Below, one piece after another: positions 45,701 through 52,117 of a stretch of 64,000 bases of DNA. The stretch covers positions 1,439,501-1,503,500 of the forward strand of contig CALNXK010000082.1 in assembly GCA_942486035.1 (NCBI GenBank), given 5' to 3'. A model generated the notes under the pieces. The model was not told the DNA's origin and made no database searches. It saw only the letters and a program-made list of their open reading frames with translations. The position numbers and the translations under genes were made by a program. Source of the stretch: Porites lobata. Taxonomy: Eukaryota > Cnidaria > Anthozoa > Scleractinia > Poritidae. How positions within the stretch are numbered: the stretch's first letter is position 1; each line of letters opens with the position of its first letter.

Positions 45701-48700
45701 TACTACGGTTGTCCTGGAACCAGGTGAAACGTCCAGCCTCGAAGCTCCAAGTAATTTATTGCTAACTGACCAGCAAATATCTGATGATGCACCTAGCGAT
45801 GCCTTAAGCAGCAAGCCAATGGAAATAGAAGAGATAAGCTCCAATGACAGGGAAATTCCTGACACCAACACTGATACTGATATTTCAAAAACAAGACGTG
45901 AATTAGAGTGGAATATCTCCAGTTTAAAGTCAGAGCTGGCACAACGTGCTGAGGAACACGAGAAAAACCAGCTTGAAATTGGCGCGCTAATGGACGAAAA
46001 GCTATGCATGAAAAGGGAAATCAGCTCATTGGTTAGTGAATGCGAGTCACTTCGGGCAAAAACAGCTGTGCTTCAAACACAGAATGAAGCGATTTTGAAG
46101 GAACAAATCCTAAACGACGAGGAACTTGAAGAGCTTCAGCAAAACCTGAGAGACTTAAAACAAGAAAAAAATGAGATCGAAGAAGCTAAAAAGAACCTTG
46201 AAAGCCAAAATGCAAGACTTGAGATTGAATTATCAGACGCTATGGAAACAAAAGAGGCGATGGAGCGAGAGCTGTTTCGCGTAAGTTCCGAGGACACAGA
46301 TGCGTCAAAACTCAGGTTGGAGACACAACTCCATGATATAACTGAAAGATACACCAAACTGGAAACAGTGCTGTCATGCGTGCTTGATGAGAACTCTCAA
46401 ATGACGGCACAGCTCTCGGCACTTCAATCTGAGAACAACATGCTAAAGAGCTTTAAGATTATGGAGATCACTGACAACTGCACCCAGTTCTCCCCAAGAA
46501 CAACAGAAGATGAAAGTGACGGCGAAGGAAGACAATCTGAGAAAAGAAAAGAAGCTGAGACATTAACAAAGCCGTTTACCTCAAAAGCTAACTTAACATT
46601 ATCGGTTGATGAAAAATTGATACAGGTGCCTTCAACTAATTCTCCACCATCTCCAAACGGTCAAGGAAGAGCTGTCAGCAATGTTACGCCATGTCAAGCC
46701 GAAGGCAAGGCAGGAGAAAACACATATCAGCTCCCACGTTCGTCAAATGTTTCTCGCCAGAAGAAAACAGAACTGTCAATAGACCACGTGGGAAATTCGC
46801 TTGACGAAGAGAAAAGCATAAAAAGGGATCGAGGTCCTTTGACAGCTGAGAATAGCCATCAATCCTTGAGGTCAAGTCATGATGCAAGAAATGGTAGAAC
46901 TCCCCCATTGCTGACTGACTATGAAAGAGCACTCACCGAAAAATCCCTAAAACACGCTACTCCTATGATAAACAGGCTGCCTCAGAGGAAAAGGCTAAAG
47001 AACAATTCCAGAAAATATGCCAGCTTTGATCCAATGTATGATGCCTCTGAAGATGTTCTAACGCGCGATTCTGATGATAATGATTCCAGCATGGAGGTTA
47101 ACAACACGAGTAGCTCGCTTGTGTCCGCAACGGATCTCGACATGAGTATATCCTCTGATCAAATTTCGTCAGAAGATAGCACCAATATAGGCCCCGAAAT
47201 AAGGGTGCTACAAAAGATGCAGAAAGAACTCGCAGAGACCAAATGCAGTAATGTTCTTGTGAAGAATGAGTTGTCAATTATCAAGAGGCACAATTCGGAT
47301 CTTCAGAGTCAAGTGCAAAAGTTACTGAGCAGAAATAATCACCTCAAAACTAAAATGTGTGAGAGGACATTATCTGTAAAAAGGATGGAAAAGGAGGTGT
47401 CAAGTATAAAAGATGACAATAACAGATTACAACAAGAAGCTCTCGCCATGCAAGAAGAAATGTCAAGACTCGAAAAAGAAAAGGCTAAATTCGAGCGCAA
47501 TATGTCCTCGACAAAATCAGAAAATAAACGATTAAAGTCTGATTTGTCAAGCATTAAGGCAGAGAGTTACAGAACCATGAAAGAACTAGTAAACCTACAG
47601 AGTGAGAACAGGAGGCTACAACTAGAAATTGGGAAGCTAAGAGAGGAAATTCGTAGCTTCAAAGGAGTTTTAAGCGATGAGTCAGTGTCACAGGAGTTAC
47701 CCTTGTGGGGATCATTATCCAATGGGGATCTTAGGAGCGTATCTCGCAGAGGTTTACAGGAACGACCGGCAAGACAAGACTCTATCTATCTCCAGCAGAG
47801 AGCGTCCACTGACATTGCTTTTAGCCAGCACAAACAACACACTGAACGTACCCAAATGCCGGTAAGAGGACTTCACATTGTTAGTAAAGTCAAATCCAGT
47901 TTATACCGACACTGAGGGGACCATAGAAAGTCTCCGTATTAAGCGGATTCAATTTAGAGAAAATACAAGGCCTTTCTTTCCCCAGGGACTGTCCGTAATA
48001 ATGAGGTGTTCGTATTAAGCGGGTGTCCGTAAAGCGGGGCTTCACTGTAGTATCAAAAAACAAATTAAGTAAGCATAACGAAAGTTGGAGAGCTGGATAA
48101 TGTAAAAGCCATAAGGAATAGAATATTCCTAGATAAAACAGTGACATCCCGTCATTAAAGTAGAACTGGACTGATTCATTTCACAGTTTGCTAAAGAAAT
48201 TGGTCAAGGTATAGGTCTAACCAAAAACGATGCTATAAAGTATTAATTGGGAGTTCACCCGTCCACCCAGGACACACCTTCACCCTCACGTTTGTCATGT
48301 AATACACTTAAAATAATCAGTCAATTGTTGGATAGTCTGAATTGGATTTCTTCGTAAGGTATCGTAAAAAATAAAATGAAACAGTGCCAGTTTTGCACTA
48401 GCTTCATTGCCGAAGAGCCAGAGAGGTAAAATCAAACGTCAGCAAAGCCCATATTTCATCCCATCTCGCCGACCCCGAACAACCACGGCTTAAGTCAGAT
48501 AGCTTATGACACCAATTCAATTTTCAGACTGGGCGTGGTGGAGCCAGCGTTTGTTTGAATCTGTAGTTTCGTCAAGCGTGTTAATCAGCTTTAAAGTCTC
48601 CTGTGTATCTTTACCTTGCATCCTAGAGGGGTTTTCAACTCCCTCTTTTAATTCGAGGCCTAGTGTTTAATCTAGAAAACACGGTAATTTTGTTTTCGCT

Positions 48701-49356
48701 TACTAACGAGACAAGGCCTCTTTAAGGTTCTATTGATAAGAGCTCCAAAGCACGTTGGTGGACTTCAATCATTTTAAAAAAATGTTTCAGCAAAGATCAT
48801 TATTTCTCTATTTATGCTCTTCATCATCATCACCGTCATCTTCTTTCTTCTGACAGGAATTGCTACCCTTGAACCTGACTGCAGAGCTGAATGATCAACA
48901 TTCAGATGGAGGGAGCATTGGCAAAGCATTGACTTCATCTGGTAAGTTTCTCGGCCCATCGAACACATATGATTTCCCAAGACCCTTTTTATTCCTTTGT
49001 AATATTCCAGAGAAAAAAAAAAGGATTTAAAAGAACGGTGTAGGTCAGATTCTTGTAATTTGAAAGCTCAGTAAAAGCAATTTTCGCTTTCTAAAACAGC
49101 AGACACAATCAGTGGGAACAGCTCAGTTGGTACAAGAGCACCAGATCCGCTGTCAAGGCTAGCAAGTCCGTTATCCTTCACAAGTGAAGGCAGCCTTCCA
49201 AGTGAACAGAATGGCAGAGACGAAAATGAACACAACAGGGAAAAAGTTGCACAACAGGATCAAGATGAAGATGAGGGAAAGGGAAAGAACAAGAAAAAGA
49301 TTAAAACTATTTTAAGGAAGCTGCAAAATAGCAAAAAGACGAAATCATCAAAATAG
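24733..49356 (+). CDS. Giant N-terminal kinesin with coiled-coil tail (gene model, spliced)
   Basis: Exons in order: (24733-24748?), 25140-25243, 25608-25685, 26192-26279, 26914-27011, 27880-27979, 28890-29013, 29886-29944, 30323-30534, 30927-30965 or 30974, 31408-31463, 31550-31648, 32347-32461, 33104-33208, 34074-34125, 34875-34978, 35364-36156, 37877-37960, 38302-47861, 48857-48941, 49100-49356. Every junction conserves phase, and the product is about 4,080 aa. The motor is N-terminal: KIQVYVRVRPF start, P-loop GQTGTGKT, switch I SSRSHS, switch II DLAGSE, and the closing HVPYRNSTLTRLLQD. ATP-driven microtubule movement is expected. A VDYKVLAERL motif follows the motor, somewhat like ungrouped ARK-type kinesins. 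The length and coiled coil recall CENP-E, but the motor sequence does not place it there. Family is unassigned. Confidence 0.85.
24765..24810. repeat. Perfect 17-bp hairpin
   Basis: ctaaatttgacttgggt (24,765-24,781) is exactly complementary to 24,794-24,810 across a 12-base loop. It lies just after the candidate first exon and is not followed by a T run. Confidence 0.7.
25140..25243 (+). CDS. Kinesin exon: motor start, beta-1
   Basis: It encodes AGKIQVYVRVRPFTEREKEK then REPNAIEIHQEHSL. VRVRPF is the kinesin beta-1 signature. The acceptor may be AG at 25,138-25,139 or six bases later (exon start 25,146); both keep frame. The donor GTATGT follows. Confidence 0.85.
25339..25467. mobile_element. 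Small foldback MITE in a kinesin intron
   Basis: The arms, about 38 bases with mismatches, begin acctctcacttttaaaactg and end cgttttaaaacagaggt. An inner stem gagttttat/ataaaactc lies in the centre. Confidence 0.65.
25608..25685 (+). CDS. Kinesin exon: YFFDGVF strand
   Basis: It encodes IRVLDPRSRTNYFFDGVFSP and EATNHE, matching the kinesin FDxVF motif before the P-loop helix. It has 26 complete codons, phase 0 to 0, with clean AG and GTAATT sites. Confidence 0.88.
26192..26279 (+). CDS. Kinesin exon: P-loop, first half
   Basis: It encodes LYLKVGKPLVYAALNGYKGT and LLTYGQTGTG. The phosphate-binding loop GQTGTGKT is split by the next intron after the first base of the second-to-last Gly codon. 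The acceptor after ttttcaag is the only one that keeps frame. Confidence 0.88.
26574..26690. mobile_element. Foldback MITE, family shared with 62,821-62,955
   Basis: Perfect 19-base arms (tatgttgcagttaattttt and its complement at 26,672-26,690) surround a core with atggtaatgtat and aagcaaagg. The same words appear in the same order at 62,821-62,955. Confidence 0.75.
26914..27011 (+). CDS. Kinesin exon: P-loop, second half
   Basis: It completes GKTFTLLSDDGITTRVVQHC and continues FEKIDNDEIHTYK. The Lys and Thr of GKT, which bind nucleotide phosphates and magnesium, are present. The donor GTACTT follows AAG. Confidence 0.88.
27512..27835. repeat. ATCGAT-dense low-complexity array
   Basis: About 320 bases in the intron before exon 27,880 are built of variants of atcgat, tatcgat and aatcgat, on both strands because the core is palindromic. 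No fixed longer period is evident. It resembles concentrated DRE-type TATCGATA sites but may simply be a degenerate satellite. Confidence 0.75.
27880..27979 (+). CDS. Kinesin exon: QVYQEKVYDLLNP
   Basis: It encodes VMCSFLQVYQEKVYDLLNPR and LMVDLPVREHPKKG, the usual YxEKVYDLL motif of the motor. Phase 0 to 1. The donor is GTACGC. Confidence 0.9.
28612..28848. mobile_element. Short repeat with CGTGTGGA ends
   Basis: The left end ggcctacagtccacacgtg and the right end cgtgtggaaggggcctc are imperfect inverted repeats around T/A-rich text with ttttcaaaaac words. It lies about 40 bases upstream of a kinesin acceptor. Confidence 0.55.
28890..29013 (+). CDS. Kinesin exon: switch I region
   Basis: It encodes VYVANLTQHEVKSAGDVFAL, LEVGKQHLVIAETKMVRHSS and the split Arg of SSRSH. 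The arrangement ETKM-x-HSSRSH is typical of switch I. Phase 1 to 2. Confidence 0.9.
29014..29885 (+). other. Kinesin intron with repeat fragments
   Basis: It contains related short repeats at about 29,430-29,490 and 29,700-29,790 (aacggccacctctctacaa, ccacaaggtggcttctgtgg). A pyrimidine tract followed by TTTCGAAAGGCACGGC at 29,220 resembles an acceptor, but the frame after it does not fit the kinesin. Confidence 0.5.
29886..29944 (+). CDS. Kinesin exon: SHSIMQLIIERR, end of switch I
   Basis: It completes SSR and encodes SHSIMQLIIERRLKEHIAN, the strand after switch I. It ends in phase 1. That phase forbids a direct join to the exon at 31,408 and requires the intervening insert exon. Confidence 0.88.
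30323..30534 (+). CDS. Kinesin exon: loop insert, first part
   Basis: It encodes about 70 residues including MAGVLKTFISHLKEKPPSES and VDETINNLIKELKQERKSHH. The start at 30,323 (after atcacag) is inferred, since it is the acceptor that converts phase 1 to 0. The donor after CATAAG (GTAAAG) is clear. This segment has no counterpart in standard motors. Confidence 0.6.
30927..30974 (+). CDS. Kinesin exon: loop insert, second part
   Basis: After ttttttag it encodes RERECLKELMEKEVEK. The donor is ambiguous: GTGGAA at 30,966 or GTTTCT at 30,975, both phase 0. Confidence 0.6.
31408..31463 (+). CDS. Kinesin exon: strand before switch II
   Basis: It encodes LNNGNNFEGDLILKGKIN and part of Leu. The acceptor follows a gatgat repeat and T run. 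Phase 0 to 2, donor GTAAGT. Confidence 0.85.
31550..31648 (+). CDS. Kinesin exon: switch II DLAGSE
   Basis: It encodes CDLAGSERLTKTKAEGVRLT then EAKYLNTSLLELG, containing switch II (DLAGSE) and the LNxSLLxLG helix that contacts the microtubule in kinesins. Confidence 0.92.
32347..32461 (+). CDS. Kinesin exon: HVPYRNSTLTRLLQD
   Basis: It encodes NVIYALARGHKRHVPYRNST and LTRLLQDCLGDNGKTNFI, the loop 12/alpha-5 tubulin-binding motif. Phase 2 to 0. Confidence 0.92.
32462..33103 (+). other. Kinesin intron, repeat-like
   Basis: It holds two copies of cgtggcaaccatt (near 32,716 and 32,777) within a stretch that may be a SINE fragment. No coding sequence is evident. Confidence 0.45.
33104..33208 (+). 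CDS. Kinesin exon: end of motor
   Basis: It encodes ICIAPSLAEVNETKCSLNFG and LRAMRITNVARLNVE, closing the motor with the usual ETxxSLxFGxRA helix. Confidence 0.92.
33256..33614. mobile_element. Double inverted-repeat element
   Basis: Outer arms are 33,256-33,269 and 33,601-33,614 (cgttcccgcattcc, one mismatch). Inner arms are 33,312 onward and up to 33,509 (acgttaccatgg(t/c)agcaaaat), about 35 bases. The non-coding element folds on itself. Confidence 0.7.
34074..34125 (+). CDS. Kinesin exon: neck VDYKVLAERL
   Basis: It encodes VDYKVLAERLAKKLEDH, a short helical neck after the motor. Phase 0 to 1. The motif is the main hint of similarity to ARK-type kinesins. Confidence 0.85.
34126..34874 (+). 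other. Kinesin intron
   Basis: It contains a possible SINE-like stretch about 34,440-34,600 and, at about 34,630-34,750, a repeat with aggtgtctttttat and ggtgtccgtta words of the CGGACAC group. No exon is seen. Confidence 0.45.
34875..34978 (+). CDS. Kinesin exon: first stalk helix
   Basis: It encodes IKYKFEKLEYLREIQRLKSA then ITCYQESENFAGKD, the beginning of the stalk. The donor is GTAAGT. Confidence 0.85.
35364..36156 (+). CDS. Kinesin exon: stalk and helical spacer
   Basis: It has 264 codons plus one base. A coiled-coil segment (HEKLVSVIANLSKSVQREKE) is followed by a less regular helical region (LLAELMSLDLLANLQ) and a Ser-rich part, then a helix ending VEQQVLNLMSSLVEEQVNG. The reading frame remains open for 5 more bases, but GTTAGT at 36,157 and the phase match to 37,877 show it is spliced. 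Confidence 0.85.
36157..37876 (+). other. Kinesin intron of 1.7 kb
   Basis: It is AT-rich. No exon, RNA gene or clear repeat was recognised. The open frames at 36,272-36,499 and 37,574-37,864 on the minus strand lack family features. Confidence 0.6.
37877..37960 (+). CDS. Kinesin exon: SLAETLQWNELRKKL
   Basis: It encodes SLAETLQWNELRKKLTRLIM and FRRNNMP after ttttatag. It links the spacer to the giant exon with phase 1 on both sides. Confidence 0.8.
38302..47861 (+). CDS. Kinesin giant exon: coiled-coil tail of about 3,187 residues
   Basis: One exon of 9,560 bases begins SLTDADLWANSENLNSVLEN and is almost wholly heptad-patterned and rich in Glu, Lys, Leu, Asn and Ser. Coiled coil is interrupted by charged, Ser/Thr-rich linkers, for example about 38,940-39,300, 42,080-42,330, 43,720-43,880 and 45,070-45,850. 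A basic patch KDDKKKTNNVENKPKAKIK at about 43,113 could act as a nuclear or binding signal. No enzymatic domain is seen. The open frame extends left to 38,226 and right to 47,915, but a strong pyrimidine-tract acceptor at 38,301 and the donor CCG|GTAAGAG at 47,862 match the neighbouring phases. Minus-strand frames inside it are shadows. Confidence 0.9.
47862..48856 (+). other. Kinesin intron near the 3' end
   Basis: It contains a short repeat at about 47,910-48,050 with cgtattaagcgg and gtccgta words of the CGGACAC group. The rest is plain non-coding sequence. Confidence 0.6.
48857..48941 (+). CDS. Kinesin exon: penultimate
   Basis: It encodes ELLPLNLTAELNDQHSDGGS and IGKALTSS. It follows ttctgacag and ends with donor GTAAGT. 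Phase 0 to 1 fits both neighbours. Confidence 0.85.
49100..49356 (+). CDS. Kinesin exon: last, basic C-terminus
   Basis: It encodes DTISGNSSVGTRAPDPLSRL, an acidic QDQDEDEGKG stretch and a very basic end (KNKKKIKTILRKLQNSKKTK), then TAG at 49,354-49,356. A basic tail is consistent with a microtubule- or cargo-binding end, but that is inference. No clear AATAAA was found in the next 800 bases. Confidence 0.85.
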
Positions 49357-51192
49357 GCACTCTTTTTAAACATTTCGAGAGATGATCAACTTTTCCTAAA
49401 ATTGTTTTCCTTACAGGGTTCTCAGTTGAATGTCCACCGATTTTTCCTTTGTATAGTAACTGGTAGCAAAACCTTTCGTTGTCCTGACTAAAAATAGCAC
49501 AATACAAGAAATCTTAAATTACTCCCATATCGGCTTTCTTTGAGTTTTGGCCTTCCGATCAGTGTGGTTTCATCCAATTGAAAATCACTCAAAAGATTCA
49601 AAGGTATAACAGATAAGATCGGTTTTGGAAGCAATTTAGTAATTGTTTGGGCTTTGCATTGCTCAAACATTTTCGCGTCTTTTTCTCAACCAATCTTGCC
49701 CTACCAGGAAGCGTTTTCCTGCCCTTGACCGTGCGTCGGCTTCAAGCATTTGCCTTGAAAGACGATTCGTTTACTTAATTGCCTGCTCGTATCGTGATTG
49801 GCCCAAGTAATTATTATCGTTTTACGGTTCACGCCATCGATGAACTGAAATCAATCACTTTTGTTTTGGTTTCACGACCCTCGGTGAAACACCTCTTTAT
49901 TAGATCAATTCCTCGCCACAGAGAGGCCTTAACAAACCGCTGTGATAAAACGTGGAACAAAACGAGAGATAATAGCAACTAGCAACTTGCTCAACAGCTC
50001 CTGATGCTGGTGAGAATTTTCACACGTTTTCTTGTGAAAATGAGATGCATAGGAGATGTGATATTCTTTTGAGGAAGATATAAACAGAGGATTTTTCATT
50101 TTTATTTTTATAGCACCTGCAAAAGGACGTAAGTTGCCTAAAGTTTATAAAAATATGTTCGTTAAACGAAAAATGAAAGCATTTCGATGCTTCTTTTTTT
50201 CACCCTCAAACATAAGAAGCTCTTTCTCGCTGCGTACAAACCTCGAAGTTTAATTTAGAGTTTTTAACCGTAAGCTACCACATTAAATTCCATTTTAAGA
50301 TATTACCTTTTGCGACAGGTTTATCAAACTCTAAAGCGAAAAAATATTACCTCAGCTTTACCGAGTTATCTGAGTGGGAGCAACATACAAAACCATTTTT
50401 ACCCAAATTTGTCTTGTAAACAAAAAGTTAATTTGATCTGGTGAAATCGTAAAAGTGGTCTTACCATAGGTGACCACCAGGAGCGCATGAGCTTTTCGGC
50501 AAAAAAAAGTTTCCGGAAAGGTCAGACGCTGCCAAAGGCCTTTAGTGAACGGAAAGACCTCGGTTTTTTTCTATTTAAGAATATAGTCTTCTAGACATGC
50601 AACCCCGCGCGAAAGGCAGGGTAATACTGGTTAGATTAACAAATATATTTATTATTTTGAACACTGATGGAAGAAATATAACATTTATTCATTAAGTTAC
50701 CAAGCCTTTTGGCCAAATTAAACGAAAACTTCATATAACAAATACCTTCACAATACCTAAATAAATAAATAAAAACTAATTAACAAACACCATTACTTTC
50801 TGTAATGTTATTCTTGGGTTAAAAAAAAATTAGCCAGTAAAGAGTTTGGTACTGAAGAAAAGCCAGCTATGTTATAGTTAACTAAACCTGTAGATTTGTA
50901 CGTACGAACTCGCGTGCGAGATAGAAACGGTATGAAACTGTACGCTTAGTAGCGATTTACGGTTGAAATTAAGGCATTTCAAGATAGCCTCTTCCAGGCG
51001 ATCCGATAGTGGAGAGAGGCGCGAAACGGAGAGCAGGGAGAAAAAAGGCGGAAGAGATGGAGAGGAAGAAAGGAGAGAACTCTCCTTGCCCTCTCTCCCT
51101 GACTCTCTCCAGGTATTTTCTTTTCTTTCTTTCTTCTTTTTTCTAGCCTGAGAAAACAGCCGACAATTAACAACGCCACCAACCGTTTGCTT
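49357..51192. other. Convergent intergenic region
   Basis: It separates the 3' ends of the kinesin and the minus-strand gene. No gene is recognised. A GA-rich stretch followed by a CT-rich stretch at about 51,000-51,145 can pair partly (ggagagaactctcc) and produces spurious open frames on both strands. Confidence 0.55.
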
Positions 51193-51318
51193 GCGAAATG
51201 ACGTCTGAGCAACGCGCGCAGAAATTCTATAGTGATAACGTGACACTAACCAGATCCCTGGGTAATGACACGTCATCAGTATGGAATTTCTGTGCTCATT
51301 CCTCAAACCTCATTTCGC
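51193..51318. mobile_element. Inverted-repeat element next to the 51,332 ATG
   Basis: Arms of about 50 bases with mismatches start gcgaaatgacgtctgag and end catttcgc, with agaaattc(t/c)ata inside each. It would form the 5' UTR or promoter of the adjacent putative exon. Confidence 0.65.
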
Positions 51319-51331
51319 GGAGAAACCGTTG

Positions 51332-51428
51332 ATGGCGTCGCGAAATGTCGGCTGTGTAATCAAGCTACTGTTTTTCCTCCTCGCTTCTCTTTGCACCTTC
51401 CCCAATATCTGCCTAGGACAGGCTAACT
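51332..51428 (+). CDS. Putative first exon with a signal peptide
   Basis: The ATG opens MASRNVGCVIKLLFFLLASL followed by CTFPNICLGQAN, a standard signal peptide (short polar start, hydrophobic core, small residues near the end). It runs into a good donor, AACT|GTAAGAAAG; unspliced it stops after 40 codons. I cannot find the next exon, which would have to lie in introns of, or beyond, the opposite-strand gene. It could be an orphan ORF. Confidence 0.35.
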
Positions 51429-51786
51429 GTAAGAAAGCCAATCGAGTCTTTTAAGTCAAATTATAAAACATGTGTAATATTTGCTTATGGAAGGATGGGG
51501 TAGGATCGAGATTTGTCTCAAATGAAACAATATCCAACAACTACCAAAAGAGAACTACAAAAGGTACTTGTCACAACACAAATGAACCACTGAAGCCCGC
51601 ACACTGATGGCCATTACATATGCACTAAAAACTGTATAAAAACAATTGTGCACTTCGCCAACTTGACGATGCCAAAAGGGGTCAGACATTTCCATGTAAA
51701 TGATTAAAACCAAACAGTCAAGACATTGCTGACAAGACTGGATCATGTAACTATGTCACTTTCCTCAAACACAGTCTTGTGTTGTT
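51429..51786. other. Intergenic tail-to-tail gap
   Basis: It is AT-rich with nothing recognised. It includes the 3' UTR end of the minus-strand gene. Confidence 0.5.
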
Positions 51787-51792
51787 TTTATT
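51787..51792 (-). terminator. Poly(A) signal AATAAA of the minus-strand gene
   Basis: TTTATT on the plus strand is AATAAA on the minus strand, 55 bases past the stop codon of the TPR/RING gene. A plausible cleavage site would follow within 30 bases. Confidence 0.5.
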
Positions 51793-51847
51793 ATGTTACT
51801 TGGATATTGGATATCCTACCATTACAACATGCACTGCACAATGCACT

Positions 51848-52117
51848 TTAAATCCAGCACTTGAACTTGAAAAACTGCTGTAAATCCTGATCATCTGGAC
51901 TCTTTCCATGAACGCCAGCATATATTTGCATGAGCAATTTGCTGTACTTGAAGGTCTTGTCTAAGGTATCCACGTATTTCTCCAATACCGTGAGCCCCAT
52001 CACCTTTCCGAGTGAAATCATGCTGGGCCCCAGCCGAGGATCATCATACTTTTCGTTCTTCATTAATAAGCGAACCATTTCACCGTGGATGTAAGCATCG
52101 TCAAATGTTAACGGCTC
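51848..52117 (-). CDS. TPR/RING gene, last exon
   Basis: It encodes EPLTFDDAYIHGEMVRLLMK and SMISLGKVMGLTVLEKYVDT, ending QFFKFKCWI and stop. The helical pattern continues the TPR-like part. The acceptor ttatag is at 52,118-52,119. Confidence 0.85.
   Translation of the reverse strand, partial: EPLTFDDAYIHGEMVRLLMKNEKYDDPRLGPSMISLGKVMGLTVLEKYVDTLDKTFKYSKLLMQIYAGVHGKSPDDQDLQQFFKFKCWI

Noticed and set aside
38249..47554. Many minus-strand open frames inside the giant exon
   Set aside because: They are Ser/Phe/Leu-rich antisense shadows of coiled-coil codons.
47862..47915. C-terminal 17 codons of the giant open frame
   Set aside because: A strong donor GTAAGAG at 47,862 is in phase 0 with the exon at 48,857, which leads to a longer sensible C-terminus.
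50963..51212. Overlapping frames rich in Arg/Glu and Ser/Leu
   Set aside because: They arise from a GA-rich then CT-rich stretch that is open in several frames on both strands.
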